From Lutraria lutraria (lineage: Eukaryota > Mollusca > Bivalvia > Venerida > Mactridae): a stretch of 64,000 bases of DNA. Below are positions 46,634-60,015 of this stretch, in pieces (positions within the stretch are counted from its first letter, which is position 1; the number at the start of each line of letters is the position of its first letter). The notes under the pieces were generated by a model. The model was not told where the DNA came from, made no database searches, and saw only the letters and a program-made list of their open reading frames with translations. The stretch is taken from assembly GCA_964023205.1 (NCBI GenBank), contig OZ026851.1, positions 18,359,528 to 18,423,527 of the forward strand, read 5' to 3'. Made by a program: the position numbers and the translations under genes.

Positions 46634-46967
46634 AGGATCGTGTGTTGGTAGTTGTAAAATGTATCAACTTTACTAAGAACGTGAAAACATATATTTCATG
46701 TCTTGGTTTTATCTTGATGTTCAATCTAATTAGCAAATGAATCCAACTAATGACTTACCGGGTAAATTAATTACATAGAGTTTGGAAACAGGCGTATATA
46801 ATTCAATCAATGTGACTCCTATACTGTACTTTGATATACATAATGTGGGCTGTTTAATTGCATGTTTTATGCTGAGATCAGAATAAAAAAGGTACTATTA
46901 TATACCAGAATACATACATCAGCAAACAGTATCAAGTACCGTCATCAATAATTTACTTATTTATCTC

Positions 46968-47640
46968 TTGTTTAATGGCCCATTCGACAGCTATGGTCAT
47001 TTCAGAGCTGCTGCAGAGGGGAAATAAGATACAGGAGAACCACCGGGTATTTATATCCCTTAAAGTCCCATAAGCGTCGTAATAGTTTCTGTTTGTCCTA
47101 TAACAGAAGAATCCGGTGTGTTTTCCTCCTGTGCATACTTTATAGCAAGAACAATATTTCGGAAACCACTATGATCGTATTTTTTTCAATATCATTGAAA
47201 AAAATACTATTTATAGAACAGCTGTGTTAACAGCTGTGTTTTCCCGCAGTCATGTTATGCACACGTCATTAAGTGACGTCACGCGCTTTATATATTTCCA
47301 GTTTACAAAGGCGAATCATAGCGAAAATGAGTTTTTTTAGAAGAAAAACGGCACGAATAGTCGGTAATAATTATCTTTGGACAATGTCAGCATTTGCTTG
47401 TTTTCTTTGCTTATTTTTTATAGCAAAAAGCTAACGGGACTTTAAGTTTCTCCTGGTTCCTTACTGTGTGGTGTTCTGTGCCTGGTGTTAAGCAGCAGAT
47501 AGCCTTCCCTGTGATCTTCTAGATACTTAGCATCGGTAGTTGGGATGAGGACACTGAAGCATCTCTGAGAAATTCGAAATGCACAGATGAGAATCGAATC
47601 CATGACCTTTTGTCCAGCGTGTAACTACATCTATACTAAC
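46968..47640 (-). mobile_element. SINE family I split by a MITE
   Basis: The tail half (46968-47063: TTTAATGGCCCATTCGACAG, GCTATGGTCATTTCAGAG) and the body/head half (47442-47640: CTTAGCATCGGTAGTTGGGA, GAGAATCGAATCCATGACC) are one SINE interrupted by family B MITE at 47064-47441. Confidence 0.7.
47064..47441 (+). mobile_element. 378-bp MITE, family B, nested in a SINE
   Basis: The ends AGTCCCATAAGC and (complement) AGTCCCGTTAGC are flanked by TTAA at 47060-47063 and 47442-47445. It is collinear with 15104-15484 throughout, including AGAATCCGGTGTGTTTTCCT and AAGTGACGTCACGCGC. Confidence 0.85.
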
Positions 47641-48210
47641 CAGAAAAAGAAAGTGTACACTTTCATGTTGAGTATAACTTTTTTTTGTTACATAGTGTAG
47701 AATTACGGATTTTTTATCATCAGTGAAGAAAGTAACCATTCACACATTGCACCCATTTTCTCAATATGGTGTAGCCAACACATTTTTGCGCATTTTGATA
47801 CCAAATTTGCCTATATGTTTTGCTTCTTTAAAGACCCGAACTAGGTATAAAAGGAAGGTAATGCCTGGTGGGTGGTATCCCTTGTTTTTTTAAACTATTC
47901 AGCTAAGCGAAATTTTTTTAAAGTTTTGATTTTGTCACTGAAAAAAATCCTGAATGAAGCAAGATGATTCTTTTATCAATCCAGATAAGAAACTTCAAAC
48001 TGGATGAAGATCTAGGTTCTTATAATTTCAAAAACGGTTTATATCAGAAATTTGAATCGGAGGGAGGAGTTTATTGTAAAAAAACATCGTCTGCTTCAGC
48101 TATTTATAGATCAAGACACTTTATGTCTGTAATCGCTGTATGTCCATCACTGATAAAACAATGTAGATGGAGCGGTAGTCGGATCAGATGTTGGGCCTTT
48201 AAGTATAACA

Positions 48211-48814
48211 AGAACAACTATAACAATACGTTATAGTTAGACGAATTACAAGAAGCATTGGTTTAAGTTTTTTGTATGAAGTTGCTTTTTTCATAAATGA
48301 TATTGACCGTCTACTTTATTCATTCCTCCATTATGGAGAGTATAACATATTTACAAGTTATAGGTAATACACATATTTTGACAATCATGAGTATTTGACA
48401 AATGAATATACATTCGTGTATATAGTTCACATGTATATGGTATTACCATACCATACATCAATGGAATAAAGTACACCCTAAATACTACCAAATCCACCAT
48501 AGTCTGATATGATTCAACCACATTTGTACACTAACATCTAATGATGTTTCCGATATCATGCCACGTTAACATCATAGAACGATGCCTACATTACTTACTA
48601 AAGTTTCAACAACAAAGCAGACGAACAGATTCAGTCAAACATGACAGGTAACGCGACGAATAGCCAGTCAAATGATTGACCAATCAGAAATGACCGAAAT
48701 CACCATTAGCCAATCAAATGGCCAGGATTAGCCAAACTAGTAATAGACACTACAGTAAGTACTCGCAAACAGCTATAATAAACAAATACTCGTAAGTATA
48801 ATTCGTCTAGAAAA
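48211..48814 (+). repeat. Dispersed repeat H, copy 1
   Basis: It starts with a hairpin AACTATAACAATACGTTATA and runs to ATAATTCGTCTAGAAAA. It is shared with 60251-61176 in the same orientation, 12 kb away, and partly with 28924-29055 inverted. Confidence 0.75.
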
Positions 48815-49204
48815 AAGTTCTCTCCAAGCAAAATTGAAATGCACACTTTCTTTTTCGTGTCAGTATATATAAGAAGATTGCTATATATAAAATACATGTA
48901 CTTGAAGATACCATCGGCCTTCGGGTTTAAAAACCCTAATATCATGATACCGACTGTTTCATACTTTAAGAACTAATTAGGGCTTATTATAGATTTATTT
49001 CATGAGGAAAGTGGTTATTACAACTAGTTAGGTAGATCTTCCATTCCTTTAATTGGATAAGATTCCAGCATCGGAGATAATGTATTGTTAATGTACATGG
49101 TACTTATGTATTTATACATTTTTACTACAATAATCCACACGATCTAAATCTTTACACTAATATTGAGAGATTGTACTCCATTCTGAACTGAAGTATTGTT
49201 TTCT

Positions 49205-49374
49205 AGATACTGTCAAACTCTGAATAACGGCAAACCTGTGAATAAAGGCCACTCTTTTCAAAAACGTCATTGATTATTCAGAAAAAAATTACTTGCATAT
49301 AAAAGCCACCTGTCAATACAGGCTCCATAATGTCTTTCCAAAGGATGGCCTTTGTTCACAAGTTTGTCTGTAAC
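49205..49374 (+). mobile_element. MITE family C copy 6
   Basis: GCAAACCTGTGAATAAAGGC, CCACCTGTCAATACAGGC and CCTTTGTTCACAAGTTTGTC match the family in order and orientation. Confidence 0.6.
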
Positions 49375-49527
49375 AGATAAAAACTACAATATGTAATGGA
49401 ATGAGACACAAAATTAGCATACTAGTATAGATAATAACATATCAATAACTGTCTTAGATTCATCCTAAAGGTATTTAGCCGTCTCTCTCATGATATTTAA
49501 GATATACACAAGTATTTGTATATATAT

Positions 49528-49565
49528 ACTGGGTGTCTAAAAAGAAGTTAAACACATCTCATTAG
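49528..49565 (+). mobile_element. Single mariner-like terminus
   Basis: TACTGGGTGTCTAAAAAGAA resembles the left end of the TA-flanked MITE at 38408. No opposite terminus was found. Confidence 0.3.
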
Positions 49566-50439
49566 CTTTGGCATGCCAACAATTATATATGTAACCTTAT
49601 ATATGTTGGATATAACCTTGTATAATGTATACAGCGTAACCTCTCCACAGCAACACCCTTTGGGAGTAGCAACATTATGTTTTTGTTGAGAGGTTGTTGC
49701 TCTAGAGAGGTTAAATTTATAGTAAAATCATGCATAGAGGAAAAATCATACCATTGTTGTATGAGGTTGATGCTCATGAGGGCTGCTCTGAGAGGTTGTA
49801 CTATTTTCCTCGCGACCCTGGACTTTTTACGAGGCTCGAGGAGCCGTACTTGACTTTCTTGAATTATTACCTTTCCACGTGATTTCTAGTAAAAAAGACC
49901 AACCTACCTACCCTATATTTAAGTATGGTATGTCATCAGAAATAAAAGATTTTTTTAGGCCTAAACCATTGGGATGCAAACGTTACCTTGGGAAAATATA
50001 AAAACAATGGATGAGAATGAAAATAATAAGGAATTACTAAATATATCACGTACATTAAGTAGCAATCTACAACTTGTCATACAGCATCATAATGACCAGT
50101 AATCAGTGAATATAAAATTGCATCTTTCTGTTCCAAATTCACTTGGTCATTTCTCTACAACAGCAGAATAACAAAAATATGCAAATATCCACTGTGCAAA
50201 AATGTTCTAGACACTCAAATACACTAACTAGTGCCTCCATGGTTATACCTAAATCTTATGTAAGATAATTTATTTAAGCGAAAGTGTTATAAGTTGCATT
50301 CATTGTCTGCAATAAGTAGACATATTATCTCAAATCGTTGCTTATACCAAAGACTTACAGTATAAGACTGATCTCTTGAGATATTTATGGAGCTTGTGTG
50401 TCTTCATACATTATTTGTCTGCTATTTGATATGCTGTTC

Positions 50440-50798
50440 ATTGTTTATCAGTTGTTTAACGCCCTATTTGACAGCTATTGCAATTTCAGGGCCGCCTCTG
50501 AGAGTGCCGAGAGAAGACATGGGGAACCAGGCATTTGTATCCCTACTCTAATTTCTAATACTATAGTACATGTAGTTATTCATGGTTCTCGTTCGTGCTC
50601 AGTATAAAAGAACCGATACACGACTCACATACCCGTTTCCCGTGATTTTCTCATCACAGTACTAAGCATGGTAGTCCAGGGCTGGGGACACCGAAAAAGT
50701 GTTCCAGAAATATCGGAAAGAGATTGAGTCAGGATTCAAACACACTCTCTTTCATTCAGTAGTCTGGCGCTTTACCATTAGATCATTGATCACCCTTT
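50440..50798 (-). mobile_element. SINE family I, near full length
   Basis: On the minus strand: GGTCTAATGGTAAAGCGCC head, CTTTTTCGGTGTCCCCAG, GTGTATCGGTTCTTTTATAC, and the tail TAGGGCGTTAAACAACTG. The B box is mutated. Confidence 0.65.
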
Positions 50799-50909
50799 GA
50801 TATTATGTTAAGGTCACATGTCTCGTTTATTTGTTCCACTACAATGTAACAATTATTACACAGTTTGTGAGAAGTGGGTTGCTACATCAATTGTGTGTTT
50901 CAGAAGCAG

Positions 50910-51320
50910 GTGTGACTAGATCTACTGTGTGTAAAAGAAGTGCGTGTGGCCACGTTTTCTGTGTATGTAAGAAGTGAGTGTGGCTATATGTCTACTCTGT
51001 GCGTGAGAAGTGGATGTGGCTACGCCTAGTCTGTGTGAGAAGAGGGTGTGGCTATGTTCAGTCTGTGTGAGAAGTGGGTGTGGCTATACTCAGTCTGTGT
51101 GAGAAGTGGGTGTGGCTATGTTCAGTCTGTGTGAGAAGTGGGTGTGGCTATGTTCAGTCTGTGTGAGAAGTGGGTGTGGCTATGTTCAGTCTGTGTTTGT
51201 TAAATAGGAGAGGATACATTTACTGTGTGTGAGTCGGAGAGAAGTGGGAGTTGTTATGTTTATTGTTTGTGAAAAGATGGTGTGGCTATGTCTTGTGTGT
51301 TTATGATAAGTGTTAGAGAA
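50910..51320. repeat. 32-bp minisatellite, about 8 clear copies with degenerate flanks
   Basis: The unit CTGTGTGAGAAGTGGGTGTG followed by GCTATGTTCAGT is nearly perfect from 51030 to 51200 and degenerates on both sides. Confidence 0.85.
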
Positions 51321-51329
51321 GTGGGTGTA

Positions 51330-52370
51330 TCATATGAATTAGATTATCAGGTTTGTTTGCCATCCATTTGGATGATATTTTTGTTATATCTATGCAACAC
51401 AACCCGGTAGAGTCATGGATGTTTTACTAATTGATGAAATACAATCAAAGTAATGTTCACATAAATGTATAGCAATGTGCAAAACGACAATAGCCTGATT
51501 GTGTTCTGAGCACGACAACGTGTCGTTATGTAGCATCCAGACAATAGCTTGTGTTCTGCAAATTCATGCATCTAAAGGTTATAATTTCAGAATAATTCCC
51601 AATGCACCAGAACGGTGGTTTTAGTAAATAACCAGGCGTACTTAATGCAACACACCGTGTTTGGAGCTCCACAGATTTATACAACAGATTCATTTGCTTG
51701 ATTAAGTAGTTCCTAGTAGAAATCTAGATGAGACAGTTTTAACGATAAAAATCCCCTTTTGGATGAGGGTTATACTTTCAACATTAAGCACACAATTCAT
51801 CAAAACAGTGAATACCATTTGTAACATAAAATAACTTTTTTTTTCAATTTTCAATTCAAAACTATAATCAAAACAATAATAAACAGAAATAAAAATAATT
51901 ATGTTTGTTCTTTACTTTGTAGCGACCCATTTACTTGGTTTGAATATTTATGCGTATTTAAATTCATTAGACACAGGTTTTAATATGCCAGCAGCAAACG
52001 TGGTTCAGAAATTCCGGGTGTCATTTAAAGATGGTATTCCATTCTGGTCTGGTTTGAGAAAATTTTCTGTTTTAACTCAAGCATTATCTCAGATGCTCTT
52101 ATATATAATCTCAAAAGATAAAAACATTCTAAGGGAAAGATGATTTATTATGTGGCTCCACCTGGATGTTTATTGTAATGCATTCTTCAAATCTGCAAAA
52201 TGTAAAGAACAAGTGTAACTATAATTGTGTATAGTTGATTGGTCCAGTAAATCAGGAGGCCAGTTAGAATGTTAGTTGGTAGCACATGGTTATTAATTTC
52301 AGCAGTAATATAATAATAGCCAAAGCACTCTATGAAGAAAATGATAACATTAATATGGCTTGTGTAATCT
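51330..52370. other. Stretch with one unrecognised ORF
   Basis: The plus ORF at 51901-52143 (80 aa, begins MFVLYFVATHLLGLNIY) has a hydrophobic start and a basic end but no family signature. The region is otherwise AT-rich, and I do not call a gene. Confidence 0.35.
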
Positions 52371-52374
52371 TATC

Positions 52375-52530
52375 AAGGTTTTCCAGTGCTTTCTTCTACT
52401 TTTTCTTACTTATTCGTACTTTTCCTACCTTTTCTTACTTTTAAAAGTATTCCCATTTTTTCGACAGACTGTTACTTTTTTCTATTTTTTCCCCAAATTT
52501 CCTATTATTCCTCCTTTTTTACAAAAAATG
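52375..52530. repeat. Polypyrimidine tract
   Basis: About 155 bp of T/C-rich sequence on the plus strand with recurring TTTTCTTACTTTT and TACTTTTTC motifs. Confidence 0.6.
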
Positions 52531-52624
52531 TAGCAATGATTTTTGTGATCATGAATTCTTGATAGTTTTTATTTCGATTTATTCATAGAAAGATGATTCA
52601 AGGTGAAATGACAGGAGTATGGTC

Positions 52625-54742
52625 ATATTGAGTGACCCACCACATTAGTGACAATTGAGTGACCAGCCACATGATAGAGAAGACCAGATTAGTGAGAAGA
52701 TAATTGAGTGACCAACCACATTAGTTAGAAGATAATTGAGTAACCAACCGGATTAGTGAGAAGATAACTGAGTGACCAACAACATTAGTGAAAAGATAGT
52801 TGAGTGACCAACCACATTAGTGAAAAGATAGTTGAGTGACCAACCACATTAGTGAGAAGATAATTGAGTGACCAACCACATTAGTGAGAAGATAATTGAG
52901 TGACCAACCACATTAGTGAGAAGATAATTGAGTGACCAACCACATTAGTGAGAAGATAATTGAGTGACCAACCACATTAGTGAGAAGATAGTTGAGTGAC
53001 CAACCACATTAGTGAGAAGATAATTGAGTGACCAACCACATTAGTGAGAAGATAATTGAGTGACCAACCACATCAGTGAGAAGATAGTTGAGTGACCAAC
53101 CACATTAGTGAGAAGATAGTTGAGTGACCAACCACATTAGTGAGAAGATAGTTGAGTGACCAACCACATCAGTGAGAAGATAGTTGAGTGACCAACCACA
53201 TTAGTGAGAAGATAGTTGAGTGACCAACCACATTAGTGAGAAGATAGTTGAGTGACCAACCACATCAGTAAGAAGATAGTTGAGTGACCAACCACATCAG
53301 TGAGAAGATAGTTGAGTGACCAACCACATTAGTGAGAAGATAGTTGAGTGACCAACCACATCAGTGAGAAGATAGTTGAGTGACCAACCACATTAGTGAG
53401 AAGATAGTTGAGTGACCAACCACATTAGTGAAAAGATAGTTGAGTGACCAACCACATTAGTGAAAAGATAGTTGAGTGACCAACCACATTAGTGAGAAGA
53501 TAGTTGAGTGACCAACCACATTAGTGAGAAGATAGTTGAGTGACCAACCACATTAGTGAGAAGATAGTTGAGTGACCAACCACATTAGTGAGAAGATAGT
53601 TGAGTGACCAACCACATCAGTGAGAAGATAGTTGAGTGACCAACCACATCAGTGAGAAGATAGTTGAGTGACCAACCACATTAGTGAGAAGATAACTGAG
53701 TGACCAACCACATTAGTGAGAAGATAGTTGAGTGACCAACCACATTAGTGAGAAGATAGTTGAGTGACCAACCACATTAGTGAAAAGATAGTTGAGTGAC
53801 CAACCACATTAGTGAAAAGATAGTTGAGTGACCAACCACATTAATGAGACGATAGTTGAGTGACCAACCACATCAGTGAGAAGATAGTTGAGTGACCAAC
53901 CACATTAGTGAAAAGATAGTTGAGTGACCAACCACATTAGTGAGACGATAGTTGAGTGACCAACCACATTAGTGAGAAGATAGTTGAGTGACCAACCACA
54001 TTAGTGAGAAGATAGTTGAGTGACCAACCACATCAGTGAGAAGATAGTTGAGTGACCAACCACATCAGTGAGAAGATAGTTGAGTGACCAACCACATTAG
54101 TGAGAAGATAACTGAGTGACCAACAACATTAGTTAAAAGATAGTTGAGTGACAAACCACATCAGTGAGAAGATAGTTGAGTGACCAACCACATTAGTGAG
54201 AAGATAACTGAGTGACCAACCAGATTAGTGAGAAGATAATTGAGTGACCAACCACATTAGTGAGAAGATAATGTAGTGACCAACCACATTAGTGAAAAGA
54301 TAATTGAGTGACCAACCACATTAGTTAGAAGATAATTGAGTGACCAACAACGTTAGTGAAAAGATAGTTGAGTGACCAACCACATTAGTGAAAAGATAGT
54401 TGAGTGACCAACAACATTAGTTAAAAGATAGTTGAGTGACCAACCACATTAATGAGAAGATAACGGAGTGACCAACCACATTAGTGAGAAGATAACTGAG
54501 TGACCAACCAGATTAGTGAGAAGATAATTGAGTGACCAACCACATTAGTGAGAAGATAATGTAGTGACCAACCACATTAGTGAAAAGATAATTGAGTGAC
54601 CAACCAGATTAGTGAGAAGATAACGGAGTGACCAACCACATTAGTGAGAAAATAATTGAGTGACCAACCAGATTAGTGAGAAGATAACGGAGTGACCAAC
54701 CACATTAGTGAGAAGATAATTGAGTGACCAACCACATGAGAG
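52625..54742. repeat. 32-bp satellite, about 66 copies
   Basis: The unit AGTTGAGTGACCAACCACAT followed by TAGTGAGAAGAT is highly homogeneous in the centre and variable at both ends. Variants (AATTGAG/AACTGAG, CATCAG, GTGAAAAG) recur in runs. The array resumes after element copy F at 56386-56418. Confidence 0.93.
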
Positions 54743-54757
54743 ACCAACCACAATAAA

Positions 54758-56385
54758 AACAAGAGGGCCATGATGGCCCTGTAAATGCTCACCAAGACAA
54801 GAGGGTCATGATGGCCCTATAAATGCTCACCAGGAGAAAAGGTTATTTGGAGATGAACATTGTCGGAAGTTTTCTATACGAGTCCAAGTAAAATCAAGTG
54901 ACCCATCTGGGCCATTTTTTATCCCATGACCATTATATTTTACAGATTTAAAAGAGGTCCATTAGACAAAGCTAGATACCAAATATCTTAGCTCTAGGCC
55001 TTGTGGTTTCGGAGAAGAAGATTTTTTAAATTTTCCTATATGAAATAGAATAAACCCCAGGGCAGGGCTAATTTTGACCCCGGGGCCATAATTTGAACAA
55101 ACTTGGTAAAGGTCCACTAAACAATGCCACATACAAAATATCTAAGCTCTAGGCCTTGCAGTTATGGAGAAGATTTTTTAAATTTTCCTATCATATAAGT
55201 CTATATAATTCAAGTGACCCCCGGGGCGGGCCAATTTTGACCCCAGGGGAATAATTTGAACAAACTTTGTAGAGTTCCATTAGACTATGCTACACACCAA
55301 ATATCAAAGCTCTAGGCATTGTAGTTTTTGACAAGAAGATTTTTTAAATTTCCTATATAAGTCTATGTAAAATCAAGTTACCCCGGGGCGGAGCCAATTT
55401 TGACCCCAGGGGAATAATTTGAACAAACTTTGTAGAGTTCCATTAGACAATGCCACATACAAAATATCTAAGCTCTAGGCCTTGCGGTTTTGGAGAAGAT
55501 TTTTTAAATTTTCCTATATAAGTCTATATAAATCAAGTGACCCCCGGGGCGGGGCCAATTTTGACCCTAAGGCAATAATTTGAACAAACTTGGTAGAGGT
55601 CCACTAGACAATGCTACATACCAAATATCTTAGCTCTAGGCCTTGTGGTTACGGAGAAGAAGATTTTTAAAATTTTCCTAATATAAAATAGAATAAACCC
55701 AAGAGCAGGGCCAATTTTGACCCCGGGGCCATAATTTGAACAAACTTGGTAGAGGTCCACTAGACAATGCCACATACAAAATATCTAAGCTCTAGGCCTT
55801 GCGGTTTCAGAGAAGAAGATTTTTTTAATTTTCCTATATAAGTCTATATAAATCAAGTGACCCCCGTGGTGGGGCCAATTTTGACCCTAGGGCAATAATT
55901 TGAACAATCTTGGTAGAGGTCCACTAGACTATGCTACACACCAAATATCAAAGCTCTAGGCATTGTAGTTTTTGACAAGAAGATTTTTTAAATTTCCTAT
56001 ATAAGTCTATGTAAAATCAAGTTACCCCGGGGCGGAGCCAATTTTGACCCCAGGGGAATAATTTGAACAAACTTTGTAGAGTTCCATTAGACAATGCTAC
56101 ATACAAAATATCTCAGCTCTAGGCCCTGTGGTTTCGGACAAGATGATTTTTTTTTTTTTTCTATTTGTTGCCATTGCCAGGGTTTTTAATGAAATTTAAT
56201 TTTTTGAACAACTTTGAAAACGACCACCCAAGGATCATTCCAGCAAAGTTTGGTTGCAATCGGCATAGCGGTGTAGGAGGAGATGTTGTTTTAAGTAAAC
56301 ATGGACGCCACTTCACGACGAACGATGGACGCCGGACGATCACAAAAGCTCACCCTGAACACATTCGTGCTCTGGTGAGCTAAAA
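54758..56385 (+). mobile_element. Tandem-core element copy F, inserted in the 32-bp satellite
   Basis: The 5' terminal segment (AACAAGAGGGCCATGATGG through TGCTCACC) is present twice in tandem (54758 and 54797). Core units as in copies D and E follow, then the 3' hairpin CACATTCGTGCTC and GGTGAGCTAAAA. Satellite sequence lies on both sides. Confidence 0.82.
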
Positions 56386-56771
56386 ATTAGTGAGGAGAGA
56401 ATTAAGTGACCACCCAGATGAATAACAAACCACATAATGAAAGAACATATCGACTTGTGAATGTTTGTCAGCATGGTCAAGGATTGAAGTTAATGTGTGT
56501 CATTATGACGTTATTTTGGCAACAAAACAAGTTGGTGCAGAGACTTATTATAAAGTCTTTTATATTCATACAACATAATGTGTGCTAATCTGACTCAAGA
56601 TAAATAAAGATGTAACCTAAAATGACTGGTAGTTGATGATCATATAACTTGAATAAAAGAAGCTCTCAGACAAATCTAAAATTAGCCCTCATCTGAAATA
56701 GCTTCCTACGAGCATGTTAACATACTTCAAAACATGACTGCATCCCTGTCATTTCATCTCGAACAGAAGTA

Positions 56772-56955
56772 CAGTGTAACCTCCATGAACGATCACCTTC
56801 AAAACCAGCCACCTCCATGTTACAGTCATTATACTAGCAACCCAAATTGACGTTTTACTATTTTTATTTACTCTTTCAACAACAGTCACCTCATTACAAC
56901 AGCCATTTTTGCCCATCCTATTGAAATTGTTGCAGGGAGGTTGCATTGAACCTTG
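56772..56955. repeat. Candidate MITE with AC(A/C)GTGTAACCTCC-like end
   Basis: ACAGTGTAACCTCCATGAAC at 56772 and GGGAGGTTGCATTG near 56936 form imperfect inverted ends. A related module with ACAGCGTAACCTCTCCACAG and AGAGGTTGTTGCTC lies at 49632-49710. Confidence 0.4.
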
Positions 56956-57029
56956 AACATGTTTTGTATAGTTAACTATGTATATCATTTTTATTAGTGT
57001 TTTGATATTCTGCAAACGATAGCTGGTCC

Positions 57030-57225
57030 CAGTGATTTTTCACCTTCTATAACAGAAGCCTATTATAGACCTCTTCCCAATTGAAAATTTCTTTAAAAAC
57101 ATGCAGTTTTCCCAAAAATCCAAACTTGCACCAGCTATTTTCTTTCCCAAATCAGCAATTTTAGCGATAATTCTTCCAAAAATCAACAGGATTTGGCCTT
57201 TTCCCAATTAAGAGAGAAAAAACAT
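57030..57225 (+). repeat. Dispersed repeat F, copy 2
   Basis: This is the same-orientation match of 22537-22725. Confidence 0.65.
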
Positions 57226-57229
57226 AGCT

Positions 57230-59990
57230 TACTCGCATACATGTTAAATTTGTGAACCAATCAATGATTAACAATATAGAACGTTATGACAAATATGAAT
57301 ACTATATGGTATCATCTTATTCATTACTAAAATTACTATTTCATAGAAATGTTGATTGGTGGAGTTTGAGTTTAAAAAATGTCTCGCCTGTTTTCTATGA
57401 CATTCCTTCAATTAAACTTTTACAACCTTGTTAGTGCAATGAAAAATACGGAAAAGTTGTTATGTAGGTAAAACAATGTCTGATATCATAAATTTTGGAT
57501 GGCTGACCGAAATCTCGACATTTTTATTTGTTGGGATTTTATTAGGTGGACAAAACGACCCATGGAATCCATGTAATTAAATTAAATCCCCAATGAAAAC
57601 CACTCTCGCAATTTATCCTTGTGTGACAGGTCATACTTTTTAATGACAAGCTTTATCCACATACTGCATATCAATGTATGCATTTTCTGACAAAAATTAT
57701 TGACAATTTAAGTGCAATACAGACATTTTCTTAAAAGAACTACATAATGTCCAATAATTTGTGGTGATCTTAAGATCAAATTAACTTACCGTAATAATAA
57801 ACAACATTTGTGACATCAACGATGAGTTTTATTTGACAGATTTGAAAAAGCACCATATAATTAATAACACACTCACCATCCTATTCATAGTTCATTTTTT
57901 TCACTTTCATTTTTCCCTTAAAATCAAATCAAGAAAACAATTTGATCAAAGAAGGACGAAAAATGAAAGCATTACAAAAATCCTGTCTCATAAAACTGAT
58001 TAACCATCCTAAGAATCAATATCAAACTAATGTTGTACACAAGACAGTAAAAGAGGGGATTATATTTTTTTATAATTTTGAACCCATTTAATAGTTTGAA
58101 TTTTGAACACAATATCTGAATCATGAAATTCACTCTATTAAAACTGACAAAATCAGACTTAACTGAAATTTTCAGGAGTGATTTTGAAATTCAGTATACA
58201 AGTTATTTTTTCTCTGTCTCGTCCCATTTTATAACTCATTGAACAAAAAAACATAACGAAAATAAAGCCTAGAGCTTCAGCTTCAGTCCAGCAATCTATT
58301 GAAGGACCCAGTCTAAATCCTTGGGGGATAAAATGTGAAACAATTTTAGACATTGAAAATGGACAGATGTCAAAAAGCCATAGTTTAGAAGTATTACGTA
58401 CCACAAAACACATTATTCACATGTAAATTTGTGTATTTTAGGCATATTTGAAACGTTTAGCAAAATAGATATATCGAAAGTTCCAGTATAAATGCCGCAT
58501 TATCATTACCTGTTCCTATTCCCTATATTATGATGCATATTTTTTTACCTTTTGTTTTATTGCGTAATAATGTTATATTATATGATAAATGGTAAAATAC
58601 ATTTTAAACATTAGGAATGATAATCATGGCAAAATTGCTGTCTCAAAATGGAGTTCAATTCTATAAACTATATTTTGATATTATGATTTTAATTTACATA
58701 TTAACTATATTGATGTTTTAAAACATTGCATCATAATCTTTTTGTGCTATGGTTCTTCGAAATTGAGTATTACTTGTTTACTTTGAATTTAATATGTCAT
58801 TTCATTATTTAGTTAAATGTTTGTGCGAGTTCGATTAAAACATCCTCTCAAGTCGTAGGTGTCCAAGCCATGATTGTTGTTATATGTTTTTAATAATTTA
58901 GTAAGTAATCCTGTATGTTAAAGCCAATCCTTTGTTCCATAAAATACCTGTGAAAATGTAGTTTTTTTAGGAAGTCTTAAGTGTCAAAGTTTGTATTTTT
59001 TTATCAATGTTACTCAAATAATTAAATATGCTTGTCAGGTAAATTAGCCACACCTTCTGCAGAAAGGCCTTGTAAATACTTGGGTAGTTTAGAGATACGA
59101 AAAATATAGAAAATTATAGAAATATAGGATACATTAGTTAATATTTATTTTAAGAAACTGTCTTTGTGACAAGAAATCCAATTTGTCTTTGTGACACTTT
59201 TTTTCGGATACGTCTATGTGACATTTACTAAACTTTGTGTTTACTGAAATATTTTGGACTTCGATTTACTTTGTGTTATGTCATATTAATTTTGAACTTT
59301 GTGTGAATTTAGAACAAACATCTGTTGTTACTGACTAAATAAATAATATAGAAGGAAAATAGAACTTTGTGTTCAATCAACATCAATGATTTATCAGATT
59401 TGAGTACACATTACGATCTCAACAACAACAAGTCATCACCACACCGCAGCCACAATCGCATTGTGATCTAGAAAACAATATTCACACGTACATTTAGATC
59501 ATAGTACCTACACCAAATCGCACGATATGTGATTATTACGACATACCGGCTTTAGCAAATGAATCGAAATTCGTATATCGAAATTCATTTATTTCGAACT
59601 TTTTTCGATATAACAAGTTTTGACTGTACACTAAAGAACAGAATATATTTAAGACTGTCAAAAGGCCAATTTGACAGTCCTCGGCCCAATAACAAATTAA
59701 GTCAATATGAAATCACTTGATTAATGAGAATTTTATTAATTAACTGTATTATATTGTATGCTAGACAACTATGATAGGGGACACTATAATTATTGACTTT
59801 ATTAAGAATTTTTTTCTCACAATTTGTTGTTTAATGATCATCTGCTGATATCGGATTTTCTTCAGTAAATTTACATGCCGTGAAAAACTATCTAAGGACT
59901 GGAATTAAACCAATAAATAACACAGGTCAGAGGGAGCAAACTGCTTACAGATATGAATTAACGCTTCTGAGGGCCTTTTTGGCATTCCTT
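57230..59990. other. AT-rich stretch, no supported gene
   Basis: Minus-strand donors at 57782 (GTAAGT), 57884 (GTGAGT) and 58503 (GTAATG) were examined as possible ends of the missing receptor N-terminal exon; none gives a convincing frame. The minus ORF at 58159-58413 (84 aa) is unrecognised. A repeated CGAAATTC motif lies at 59562-59610. Confidence 0.4.
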
Positions 59991-60015
59991 TCTTTGTTTT
60001 TTATCAATTTTTGTT

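Noticed and set aside
46756..46850. Open minus frame ending in a GTAAGT donor near 46757 (reads LYTPVSKLYVINLP)
   Set aside because: It exits in phase 1, incompatible with the phase-0 TM1 exon, and no start or family similarity is seen.
58503..58520. Minus-strand GAACAG/GTAATG as the end of the receptor N-terminal exon (would give the family's EQ before TM1)
   Set aside because: The codon before Glu-Gln is TAG in the required frame, leaving no exon.
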